From Euglena gracilis (Eukaryota; Euglenida; Euglenophyceae; Euglenales): a stretch of DNA of 64,000 nucleotides. The stretch covers positions 52,977,384 to 53,041,383 of the forward strand of contig CP154955.1 in the NCBI GenBank assembly GCA_039621445.1, given 5' to 3'. Below, piece by piece: positions 1-10,000 of this stretch. The notes under the pieces were generated by a model. The model ran no database searches. It was not told the origin of the DNA and was given only the letters and a program-made list of their open reading frames with translations. How positions within the stretch are numbered: position 1 is the first letter of the stretch; every line of letters begins with the position of its first letter. The translations under genes were made by a program, and so were the position numbers.

Positions 1-938
1 GGGGGGAGGAATGCCCCCCAGGTGGCCCCTGGTTTGCATGATTTGCTCAGGCAAATTTTGGAGGGGAAACAAATTCAGGTTGAGACCATTAACGACTTCC
101 TGGGGAGAAACCCCAGCTTAAAACGTTATCAGAGTGCTTTTGCACTTCTGTGGGTAATTTTGGAACACATGGGGGTGCCCCCCGCTGAAGCCACCACAGA
201 CAAAGCGGCTGACGCTTTAATTCATTTATTCCAATTTTCCAAGGCCCAAGCCCGTAATGCCTACAGTGCTATGCTTTTGATTCCTGGGTTTGGTGGGCTG
301 AGATTCCACATTCTGTTAACCCCCTATAAGAGGCTTTCGAACCAAAACCTGGAGAAGTATGGGGCATTTTGGGACCCACTCCTAATTGTCCTGGGGCTGG
401 CAAAGGCGCCCATGCCCACGGATATTTGTACATTGCGTACACAACTGATTTTTTGCTCACGAATCCTCTGTTTATACCGATCCTCAGATTTATCGCAAGT
501 CAAACGAACAACCAGTGTATTTCATTTAATGATGTGCTATGTGGCTGCTACACGTTCATTCGTCAGACCTGGGGGCCCCCTCCTGATTTCATTAAAACCC
601 CCTTCAGGGCCATAAGTGCAGACACAGGTGCTTCCATCACAAAAGACTTTTTTGGCCAAACATGGGGTACCCCCCAGGTGTGGGGAGCCCACTCCACCAG
701 AGGGGCAGGGGTTGGTTTACTCAAAAAATTGGGCCTTCCTGCCCAAGAAGTTTGTGAAATTGGCCAGTGGAGGGGGGTGGAGGCTTTTACAGCCCACTAT
801 AAAAGACTTGGTGCCCAAGGTGCCCTGGAACATGCCCTGTCCCCCCTAATTTCAGTGCACAATCTGGCCTCACAAGGGAGGAAGGGACACCGAGGGCGAA
901 GCACAAAGACCTTGTGCGCCCGACCCCCCCACCCGTAA
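1..938 (+). pseudogene. DIRS-like tyrosine recombinase, frameshifted and cut by the window edge
   Basis: The reading frame is already open at base 1, so the N-terminus lies outside the window. The first frame (to about 530) carries an N-terminal helical region and the Arg-I box, seen as LYRSSDLSQV near base 475. The second frame (to the stop at 936-938) carries the HxxR box as AHSTRG near base 690 and the nucleophile region GQWRGVEAFTAHYKR near base 760. All four diagnostic residues R, H, R, Y are therefore present but in two frames, with a break around 500-540. The GQW spacing before the tyrosine resembles recombinases of DIRS/Ngaro retrotransposons. A programmed frameshift or an unseen intron is possible, but a dead copy is simplest. 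No reverse transcriptase is seen beside it. Confidence 0.72.
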
Positions 939-1179
939 AAGAAAATTTGTGCTCAAAAGCCCTCGGTCAGAGAGTGGGGGCCAGGGGGGAGAGGGGGGGG
1001 ACACGGCCAGAAGCCACGGCGCCCAGTCGGAGCAGCATCGTCAGCCAACTCCGGTGAGGCGGCACTAAGCGGGACCTCCTAACCCAACGCACCAGAGCAA
1101 TCCAAACAACACCACCGGCGAGCAAGGCATGGCCTCACAAAGTCTTTGTGCTTTGCCCTCGCTGTGCCTTCCTCCTTTG
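871..1179. repeat. Imperfect inverted repeat at the 3' end of the recombinase
   Basis: Arms at about 871-916 and 1136-1179 are reverse complements with scattered mismatches. Shared words include GAGGGC and GCACAAAGAC. The left arm lies within the last codons of the recombinase. DIRS elements carry inverted terminal and internal complementary repeats, so this may be an element end. Confidence 0.6.
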
Positions 1180-1189
1180 GCGTTTTTCC

Positions 1190-1535
1190 TCGAGGGAGTA
1201 CGACCCCTCGGGCCTACCAACAAAACCGGGACCTGTAAACTCCCCTGAGGATGAAAAATGAAAAAACCGCCGGGGACGACTTCTTCCCCCGCAAACCACC
1301 CAAAAACTGACTTGTTGGCAATTTTTTGAGACCGACCATTATCAAAAATTTTGTCCAAATTTGCCAAAAATTACCAATTTGGGTGGGTTTAGGGGTCATT
1401 TTGGGGGGTCGGATTTTCACCAACAATTCCGGTACCTATAAACCCCCCCCCCACCTATAAACCCCCCCGTTCGGCCGACCAACCAAACCGGATCCTATAA
1501 ACCCCGGGGGGTTTATAAGTGGGGGGGGGTTTACA
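1190..1535. mobile_element. MITE family U, copy 1
   Basis: About 350 bp ending in the C/G-tract palindrome CCCCGGGGGGTTTATAAG. It aligns along most of its length with 24185-24570, sharing for example TTTGAGACCGACCAT and the downstream GGGGTCATTTTGGGGGG. No coding capacity is seen. Confidence 0.6.
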
Positions 1536-1574
1536 TGGATGAATCTTCATGCAACCTCAAAAAACCCCGCCTCT

Positions 1575-1652
1575 TTCTTCGGTCCTGACCTGCAACCTGC
1601 GACCGGGGGGTGGTCGTTATAGTGGGGTGGTCGTATGACAAGGGGGGGAGAG
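1575..1652. repeat. Fragment of MITE family G
   Basis: It contains CCTGCAACCTGCGACCGGGG and TGGTCGTATGAC followed by a G run. This matches the ends of the complete copy at 38327-38739. Confidence 0.5.
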
Positions 1653-2378
1653 GAAAGAGAGTATTTCGGAACAAATACGTGCCTGTAGAAAAATTAAGAT
1701 TGATAATTTTTGTGGGATGTGGAAGCAAGCACGAAGAGGTGTTGCGGTCAAATCAACAGCACAGCAGATACGAAAATAATGAGAGCAATTTCGGATTACT
1801 CTGCAGTGTTGAAAAGAAAGATGGGCTGAAAAGAAAACGCTTGATTGCATCATCAGCAATTATGCAAACGTGTGCAGTCACAGAAAATCAGATGCAGGCA
1901 CAGGTTCCAAACATACCTCCATTTTCCCTGTCGCCCTTCGAGATGTCCAGTCAATTGGCTTCATAACAAAATGCCCTTCCACCCTTCACACCACGAACTC
2001 CAAAGCTGCGTCTGCATGGGCAACTGTCTATCTGTTGACTGCTGACTGTTGGTCAACTTTCAGAAAGTTTGTTGACTCTCTCTCTGCTCAGTTTCCATTT
2101 TTTTCAAGTCAGGTTTGAGTTCAGGCCAATATTAATTGGGGTGAGCCAATGCTTCTTCCCACAACACCTGACCAATAATGCACATCATTTCCCACAAGGC
2201 TCTTATTTGTGTTAATGATATCTTCTTGTTATATCATCATATCATTAACCCATTTGAAATGAAACGTTTGGAACCCATAAACGCAAAGAAATTAGAACCA
2301 AGAAACACGTTGGGAAACATTGTGTGCCAAACCAGTGCCTGGGTATGTGATGGCTCAGCAAAGGCAGATGCAGGCTAC
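1653..2378. other. Unassigned stretch without C/G-tract repeats
   Basis: Balanced composition and no recognised repeat family. Short open frames exist but none resembles a known family. It may be intron or intergenic DNA. Confidence 0.3.
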
Positions 2379-2514
2379 AGCTGTTTGGCGTGCAAGGACT
2401 CCAATGAGGCCTGCCGCACGCCGAACAGCTTCAAGAGAGCTGGGGCTTTGCAACTTTGGAACAATCAGGGTTGGCAGCCAGCTCACTTCGTTCGCTATGT
2501 CATGGGCGGGTTTT
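2379..2514 (-). CDS. Candidate internal exon, unrecognised
   Basis: A minus-strand frame of about 45 codons reads as ordinary protein (for example DIANEVSWLPTLIVPKLQ, then AVRRAAGLIGVLA). It is bounded by a possible AG acceptor (GGGGGTGAG) and a GT donor (ACAGCT|gtagcc). The alternating hydrophobic helical pattern would suit a HEAT/armadillo-like repeat, but no family is assigned. The strand agrees with the larger minus-strand gene upstream. Confidence 0.28.
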
Positions 2515-3960
2515 CTCACCCCCATCAACGCGCATGAACAATTTCACCCTTTAGAAAAAGATGAGTTGAACAGTGCCCTTCACCCTCAGCCTTTTGGTTG
2601 AGAAATGAAACAATGCATTGGCTGCAAATGGACGCATTTGCTGACTTTAAAAACGCGGCGTTCAAAGGGTATACAGCGATTTTCCCTGACGTGCTTTTTT
2701 GATCATCTAAAACATGGTGCATTACTGCATTACCGCAGTTTGAAAATCCTCAACTGTGATATTTTGAAATTTTGTCTACACAATAACTCGATTTTGTGGA
2801 CACTGTGCTTCTACTCTGCCCTTGTGTTCAAAGCCTCTGCTGTTGAGGCTTTACAATTTTAACCAGAGGCCCAGCGCCTGCCCTGTATTACGTGGACATG
2901 AGCACGATTTACAGGGCGTTATTTGGACCCAAAAATAACTCCCCAATAATTGTGAAAATTCTGTTCGCGTTTTCATGCCTTGATAATCATGAGCAGGCTG
3001 TTAACATAAAAAACATTCAAGAACATAAGAACATGTTGCGCACCTCGATCGAAAGCTCTCCTCAAGGGGAAGCCACGTTGCATGGCACTCTTCTGGACTG
3101 AAATTGCGGTCTGAAATTTGAACCATCCGTTGATCAGATTTCGCAACTCGGTTACCAGGTTCAACGTCTTTCAAAAGTTCTTATCAAGGGCTTTCAACAG
3201 ATACACCTTTGATCTGCCAAAAAATCAGAGGGCAAGAATCGAACCTCGCTCTATGGCACTCTTATTCAGAAATTCACCTAAAATGCACATGAAAATGTGC
3301 TGTCACAGAAAACACCAGTTTCATGCAAGTGGGCCATTTTCCAAAACAAAAAAAAACAGACCAGGACACAATGGAGTGGTATGGTGAACTGATCGGCACG
3401 CATACACAAAAGCTCCAAGCCAAAAATCGCCTCAAGGCCAAGCATTGAGGCCTTTGGGGGGGACCAGGCGCCTTTGGTGCCCAGTCGCCCCCCAGATCTC
3501 TCATTAGTGTGTATTAGCTTTGTGCATCAGCGATGGACACCGATGCGCACATTTTTTTTTGCCAATAAGCACCGATACACAGAATTTCAACTTCTGAAAA
3601 AACTTTCGCATCGCGGCGCATGGGGGAAGAAATTGACAGGCCGCATTTGACCAACCCTCTGCATTTGCCATGTGAGGGAGTCCAACCACAGCAGCAGGGT
3701 GAGATTCCCTGACATGCATCCCGGGTTGAACTGGGGCCAATGACCACAAAAATATGTGGCAATGGTGTCAACAGACCAATTTCAGACCGAAATTTCAGGT
3801 CAGAATGACCCCGGGGGGGGGGGGGCAAACCTTCCCAGGCACTCCAGGGCACCCCGAGACCTGGAGTGCCAGGACCAGGTCTGGTGGTGCCTGCTGGGTT
3901 ACATTTATTCATGTCCATACCCTGGCTCATCCTTTTCTTTTTGACCTTTGTGGTTTTTAC
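2515..3960. other. Unassigned stretch
   Basis: No convincing exon seen. It holds one copy of the dispersed word GATCGAAAGCTCT (about 3046) that recurs at 51.9, 52.4, 54.9 and 55.2 kb. There is also a small C/G-tract patch at 3808-3870. Confidence 0.3.
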
Positions 3961-4074
3961 TTTAAATTTTTGGTTTTGGCACATAACCCCCCCAAAAATA
4001 AGACCTGGGTCTTATTCTTGGGCCCGTTAATAGAAACCTCCATAGGAGTCTGAATTTGGGGGTGCCCTCAAAAT

Positions 4075-4352
4075 AACCAAGGATGTATGTATATTGATAT
4101 TGGTTTTGGGGGGGTCCCGATAGATTTGGAGAGATTGACACCCAATATCCTCGATTTAAGTCAATAAACCCGATATGACCATTTTGTGCCCGGATATCCT
4201 CATTTTTGTGATTTAGAGAATCCCAAAATCGCCCAAAAACAACCAAAAACTACATCACCCCCCAATAAAGCCGATATTTCACGATATTTTTTTGGGACCC
4301 GATAAATTCAAGATTTTCGATAAACTCGATATGGGTGGATATCCTATATCCA
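4075..4352. mobile_element. Inverted-repeat element family V, copy 1
   Basis: Starts CAAGGATG and ends CATCCTTG, flanked by a 7-bp match AAATAAC on both sides. The interior is rich in ATATCG/CGATAT words. A copy in the opposite orientation lies at 20873-21152. Confidence 0.62.
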
Positions 4353-4399
4353 TCCTTGAAATAACGTCCTGCAAATTGTGAACAGCCTGTTCATGACCA

Positions 4400-4765
4400 T
4401 CAGGGTGTTATTTTGGGGGGGGGTCCAAATATTGCCCTGATATCGTGAACAGAAACCATTTCTATAAAAACCCTGCATGAGCATCCGAGGTCCAGTCTGG
4501 GAAACCTGCTCCACAATAAGACCCCCCCCCCGCACGGTGCAGAGTGGCTGATATGGTGAAAAGTTTCCCCAATTTTATACACAAAACGATGAAATTTCAA
4601 AACCTTCCAGCTTTTCAAAGTGCGAAAAACATGGTAAATGTCAATTTATACCAATGTACACATGGCGCGAAGCGCTGAAGGGAAAACTTCAGTGTTTATG
4701 GACCCTGAAAACTGATGTTTTCTTTGAGGCTCCGGTCGGTCAAGAAAAAATCCAAAAATATAACC
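4400..4765. mobile_element. MITE family K, copy 1 (inverted relative to 10.8 kb)
   Basis: Shares GGTCAAGAAAAAATCC, ACATGGCGCGAAGCGC and the AATAAGACCCCCC terminus with the copy at about 10810-11295. The central hairpin is GCGCGAAGCGC-like. Confidence 0.5.
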
Positions 4766-5003
4766 AATGACACGTGCCGCCTGTAAACGGGTGATACCCA
4801 CGATTTTTACATAAGAAAGTCCACTTTGCACAATTGCACTTATTAGGTGGAGGGGGCTTATATTGAGGTTCTGTGGCACCCACATGGCAGTGAAAACAAA
4901 GTCCATTAGCGATCGCACAAAACGGACCACTTCAAAACAACCTTTTCATGCCAGTCTGTATTAGCTCGTTTGGAGCTGGAAAATTAATGGCATGCAACTG
5001 CAG

Positions 5004-5435
5004 CAGGCTTTTGCTTAAGGACCCCCGGGGGGGTACTGGCAGCCAATCGGCTAGACACTGGAAAAAGTGGACTAGCTAGACCCCCCCCTCCCCCCCCGGG
5101 GGGGGGGTCCGGGGGTCCCCCGAACTGGAAAAAAAATTTCCTCCGGCGCTGTGCACCGGAGGAAAATTGAGGTTTTTAATAGGTTTTTGGCTGATTTTGT
5201 TCCAAAAATTCCCAAAAATGGCCAAAAACGGGCATTTTTGGCCTTTTTTGGGGGGTCCCAAAAAAAATTTTTGGCGCTTCGCGCCGGTCACTGGAAAAAA
5301 AATTACCACTAGCTAGCCCTGCTAGCAGACCCCCCCGGGGGGGGGTCTGTAGGAATCCCACTAGCCAAACTTGGACTAGCTGCAGTCCAGCCCCCCCCCC
5401 TGGGGGGGTACTGCAATCCCTTAAGCAAAAGCCTG
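5004..5435. mobile_element. hAT-like MITE family D, copy 1, with perfect target-site duplication
   Basis: Perfect 17-bp terminal inverted repeats CAGGCTTTTGCTTAAGG are flanked by the perfect 8-bp duplication AACTGCAG (4996-5003 and 5436-5443). The interior carries GACTAGCTAGACC and GCTAGCAGACC motifs, long C/G runs, and a GGCGCTTCGCGCC hairpin near 5270. At 432 bp with no open frame it is non-autonomous. TIR type and 8-bp duplication suit hAT. Confidence 0.9.
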
Positions 5436-5749
5436 AACTGCAGTTCCCTCTCAACCATTTCTGTGGTACACATCCCACACAGATTTTGCTGTTTTCTTTG
5501 ACTGGCCCACATGCCATTTGTAATTGCACAAGTGAACCACACAAATGGTCTACTTGCACAACTGCTGCCACAGCGTGGTTCAGTTGTTGAGTCATCTGCA
5601 ACAATTCACCCCCGGAACATTTGAGTGGTAAATTAAACTTTGAAAAAAAAATCCCTTTCACAACACATGTTCAGTGGAACCTTAGCATTATCATACGTGC
5701 AATATCGAAAGCAGAGCATTCAAATTTGCTGCTCATGAGCAACAAAGCT

Positions 5750-5890
5750 ATATTCGGGGGGGGGGGGATGCAACATATGCATCCTCAAAAAAAATGCAAA
5801 ATGGAAAAAAATCACAAAAAATCACAAAAAAAAACATAAATAAATGCAAAAATTGCAACTTCAATTTATGCATTTTGGGTGTAGATGCAA
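5750..5890. repeat. A-rich ATGCAAAA repeat patch with G run
   Basis: A G12 run followed by ATGCAACATATGCATCC and repeated ATGCAAAA words. It resembles the interior of the element at 41332-41782. Confidence 0.4.
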
Positions 5891-6164
5891 AAAAAATGTC
5901 GAAATGATGTTTATGATCTTGGGAATTGCTTTTTAAAAAATTTTCAAATTCTGGGGAAATTTGGGTCCAAATATGGAGTTTATCCCAATCGGAATTATTT
6001 CCCAGCAGAAATCACAAAAGTGCCAGGAGAAAAAGTTGCAAGAAATGAAAACTTTACATGCAAAAAACAAAAATCATAAAAACCAGTGTGTTTGTGTTTT
6101 CCCCCTCAGCTCTATAATATGAAGTTCTGCTAAAATCGAATGAGATTCATATTCCAAGGCTTTA

Positions 6165-6545
6165 TGCCAACCCCCCCCCCAAAAATACGACCCCCAAAAT
6201 AAGACCCCCCAAACAGAAGCCCCCCCTCGGGATGTTTGGGGAAAATAGACCTCCCCCCCCCCAAAAAAAACTCCTGAAAATGTGAAAAAAAAAATGCCCC
6301 CAAAATGGCTGATCTTTTGCCATTTGCGATTTTTGCTCATTTTGTACGTGCTAAAATGGTTTGAGACAATTCTTGCTATTTGCCAAAAATCCTCCTTTGG
6401 GGGCCTTATTTTTGGACCCTCCGTCACGAGCTTTTTTTAGGCAAATTTTTCAGCAAAATACAAAAAGTTCCCAAAAAATAAGGCCCCCCCTTGGGATTTT
6501 TAGTGACAGATCCAAAAAGAACCTAGGGTCTTATTTGGGAAGGGT
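6165..6545. repeat. Family K-like fragments
   Basis: Multiple AATAAGACCCCCC / GGTCTTATTTGGG words in both orientations around 6180-6250 and 6475-6540, typical of family K termini. No intact boundaries found. Confidence 0.4.
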
Positions 6546-6565
6546 GCTGCAACACCTAAACTCCC

Positions 6566-6768
6566 CTACTGATCGATGTTTCCAAATCCAAGCGATCCTC
6601 TGGAGATCAGTGCAATAATTTCGAGCAACCACTGGTTCTCTGCTGGTATGGATGGGTTTGTGAAATTCAAACTACCACTCCTTCTCACTTGATTGGCATG
6701 AGGAGAAACAATTTCATTGATTGTTTGGTCCAGATTTAAGCCACCCTCGGCATGTCCCATGTACCATA
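6566..6768 (-). CDS. Candidate exon, unrecognised, possibly terminal
   Basis: A frame of about 67 codons of ordinary composition (for example GGLNLDQTINEIVSPHANQ) runs from a possible acceptor AG at 6769-6770 to a TAG stop at 6566-6568. A GT donor overlaps the stop (GATCA|gtaggg), so it could also be internal. It lies just downstream, on the same strand, of the YqaA/VTT-like gene and may be its alternative 3' end or a separate gene. Confidence 0.33.
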
Positions 6769-6923
6769 CTCATACTGAAGATGCGTTACCCTCAAACCTC
6801 TGCCAAAACAAAGTGGGTGGTGCTGTTCCAAAATCAGAAATAACTCATTCCTCCGGCAAACACACCAGCAGCTGCTGTATTTTTTGATTTGGGAAAAATT
6901 CACCAGGCTTCAGGTTTGCATGT

Positions 6924-7046
6924 CTATCCGAGGTTGCTTAAAATTTGAGGGCAGTGACTGAAATTGCAAATCGGGGCCGACAAGAGGCTCCATGCCATCA
7001 CAGAGTACTTGACCGTGCGGCCGACGAGGATGCAGGCCACCACCAC
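6924..7046 (-). CDS. YqaA/VTT-like gene, exon 10 with stop
   Basis: Strong acceptor TCCATTGCAG|. Encodes VVVACILVGRTVKYSVMAW and about twenty further residues to TAG at 6924-6926. The GR-x-K-Y motif followed by a hydrophobic helix is typical of the family end. Confidence 0.6.
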   Translation of the reverse strand: MVVACILVGRTVKYSVMAWSLLSAPICNFSHCPQILSNLG

Positions 7047-10000
7047 CTGCAATGGACCGCAGTGGCGGGGGTTGTCTGCGTGGTCCACGCTTGGGCACTT
7101 CGTCGTACAGTCCGCCCGCCCCCCCCCAATGTAGTTCAGGTCGCAACTGAACAGGTATCCATCCTCGCCCATATTCATACACGGGATCCATATTGACCAG
7201 TGAAATACCCAGAATTGTTTGAAAAAAATTTTACGCAGTTTACAACCAAGTTTGCACTTTCTTTAAAAAAAATGTTTGATGTTTGAAATTTTGTAATAAA
7301 AAAAATTGTTTGAATGACTAAATGTTTGAACTTTGGACCTGGCCTCTCCTCCCCCATCTTTGCATCGGCAGACAACTAAACACACTGCAAATCTGAGCTT
7401 TTGGGGGGAAAGATTTTTCAATCGACGTCAAAAAAATGACCGGAATGTATTTTCAAAGACCAAAGAAACGTAATTTCTGGGTCAGAAGCCAAGCCTCCAA
7501 AACCAACAATGCCCTTTCCTTCCAATCCTGCTGTGCTGGGATATTTTTTCATTTTTTTCCATACTTTTCCAAAACTTTTCGGCCATTTTTACCTCCTTTT
7601 CAAAGAAGCTTGCCGCTTTCTATGCCCACATACATCCAAGGCCTGTTTCATTTCACCACCACTCACCCTGAAACTGCCACCACTAACCCTGACTCTCAGG
7701 GATATATTCAGTATTTACAAAGTTTCGACCGCAGACAACTGACAGATGAGTAGCAATTTGTTGGCATACCTGGGGTAGCTCATCAGGGTTCCAAAATTGT
7801 ATCCGGCAGACAGTAACCTTCAAATTTGGTCAGAGAACATTTAATGATTTGATTTGATGGTTCCCAGCTGTTTTGTTTCGAGTGTATTTTTTTGGTGTGG
7901 CTCGCATTCGACTTTGCCTGCCCAAACCCTGTGGATCGTGTTCTTTGAATCTAGGGCAGTTAGCTTTGCTTGCATGCACAGAACCTGAACCTGTCTTTCC
8001 CGAAACGGTTGGTTTCAACCCCACACCATTGCTCCTCGAAGCACAGCCCAGCGAGTCAATTTGTAAAAGGAGTTGCATACGCGATAGTTTTGTGTGCACT
8101 TTGGGGATTCCTGTGCAGCCCTGGGGAGGGGTCCAGCGGCCCCAACCCACCCACCCACTCTCAAAAACCCATCCACACAGCCCCCCGGGGGGCACTTCTC
8201 ATGGTTGTTTTTCCTTTTTGAAAAGTGAACAGAGACGCGGGGGTCTGCAAGCAACCCTTTTGAAAAGCACCCAACTCACGGCGCAAAAGACCAACACAAG
8301 CAAAGCACACCAGTGGATCCAAACCAGCCAAAGCAGCAAAGAGGATGAGGGGCTGCAAGGCGATTGGCAGTGCCGCGATGATGCATAGCGTGGCTCGATT
8401 TGTGTCATCATTCAAAATTCACCCATGGTTGATGCAAATGCCAATCAAAAAATTGATTTTTAAAACTGAAAATTGAAAATATGATAAAACTGAAAACTGG
8501 AACATGATAGTATGAAGATGATGACGGTACGTGGTGACGGATGAGCACACAAACTGATTCATTCATTCATTCGACAAAAAAAAAACAAAAAAACAAAAAA
8601 CTTCCACTTTTTTGGATCAACCTGCCCATGCCCCGGCGAGCCGCTCCACGGATGATGGCAGTGCCCGCCAGCCCGTACTGCTGGACAATGGCCTTAGTCC
8701 GCACCCACTCGTCGGCGGCGAAGAACGACGGAAAGGCGCTGGTGAGGTACTGCGTCCCGTTCTGGTGGACGAGGTACACCAGGCACGCCGCGCCGGTGGC
8801 AGTGCCTACAGGCAAAACATTGGAGACAGCGCGTTCCGCCACTGGACCACCCCAAAAATGAGGCCGGCCGGCGGGATTTTAGAAAATCAAAAAAAGGATC
8901 CCCCCCCGACTGAAACTGTAAAATGCCCAGAACTGGATGGTTTTTACAGTTTCCTTGGTTTTTACCCAATTTCATTTGTCAAGTTGACATTTTTGAGGCA
9001 ATTTTGTTCATTGGGGAATATCCTTGCCTTTGGTTGGACCCTCCCGGAGGAAGATGGGTAGACCAAAAAATAATATAAAGCTCCCCTTGGGATTTTCCCC
9101 ACCGGACCCCAAAAAAGGAGACCTGGGGTCGGTCTATTTTTCAGGTGTTCAAGGGCTGCAAAGATGCCCTGCTTAGGAGAATCGGCAGCCTTTCTCTGGC
9201 CCCCCAGGGGGGAGGGCCCAGTAAACCCCCCAAAACATAACCCGCCGTTTTATATTTGGGCGGAAATTTCAAGACCTACAAGGGGGGGGGAATAAGCGTG
9301 GGAATCCAAACTTCTGGCGACTTTCTGTCCTTTTCCATTTTGTCCCTCGTAGCTCTTTTGTGTTCTCCGAAGACTCCCTTGATGTCTCGATTTCGGTCGT
9401 TTCTTGTGCAGTGGCCACTGAATCACCAACATTCGAGCAGTCAGGAGGTGATGAATCCGAGGAGCCAGGAGGTGATGGATCCGAATGTATTGGGGGGGGG
9501 GGTATTGGGGGGGGGCTTAGTTAAACAGGGGGGGGTCCATTTCCTTGAACCCAAGCTGATGAGCGTTTTGCCGGCATTTTTCAGCGTTTTTTTTTTAAAG
9601 GAGAAGGGTTGCGAGTGTCGTCAAGAAGGGGATTAGGGTCTGGCCAAAGTTAGGAGGTTAGGCCAAATTCGGATAAAAAAAATAGACCAAAATTGTGCCA
9701 AAATGTAGACATAATTCAGACCTAAACCCCCCCCCCAATAGTATTGCACCCGCAGCTCTATTGGACGGCCGCCTCCAGCGGCGGGGGGTGCAGCACTATT
9801 TGGACCCGCAGCACTATTGGACTGGGTGCCTCTTAGTCCCGGCCTATCACCACAGACACCCTTTTGTCTGCTCAATGTCCTTCTCTGAGGCTAGTGAGGT
9901 GGTGTGGTTCATCTTCGGACAACTTCTGTGAGTTGCTCGGGTGGGAATTTGCCCCCTTTCCCCTCTCTGCGGATTAAAAAAGGTGCCTGCAGTAGGCTGC

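Noticed and set aside
3225-3260. GGTTCGATTC on the minus strand resembling a tRNA T-loop
   Set aside because: No cloverleaf could be built upstream.
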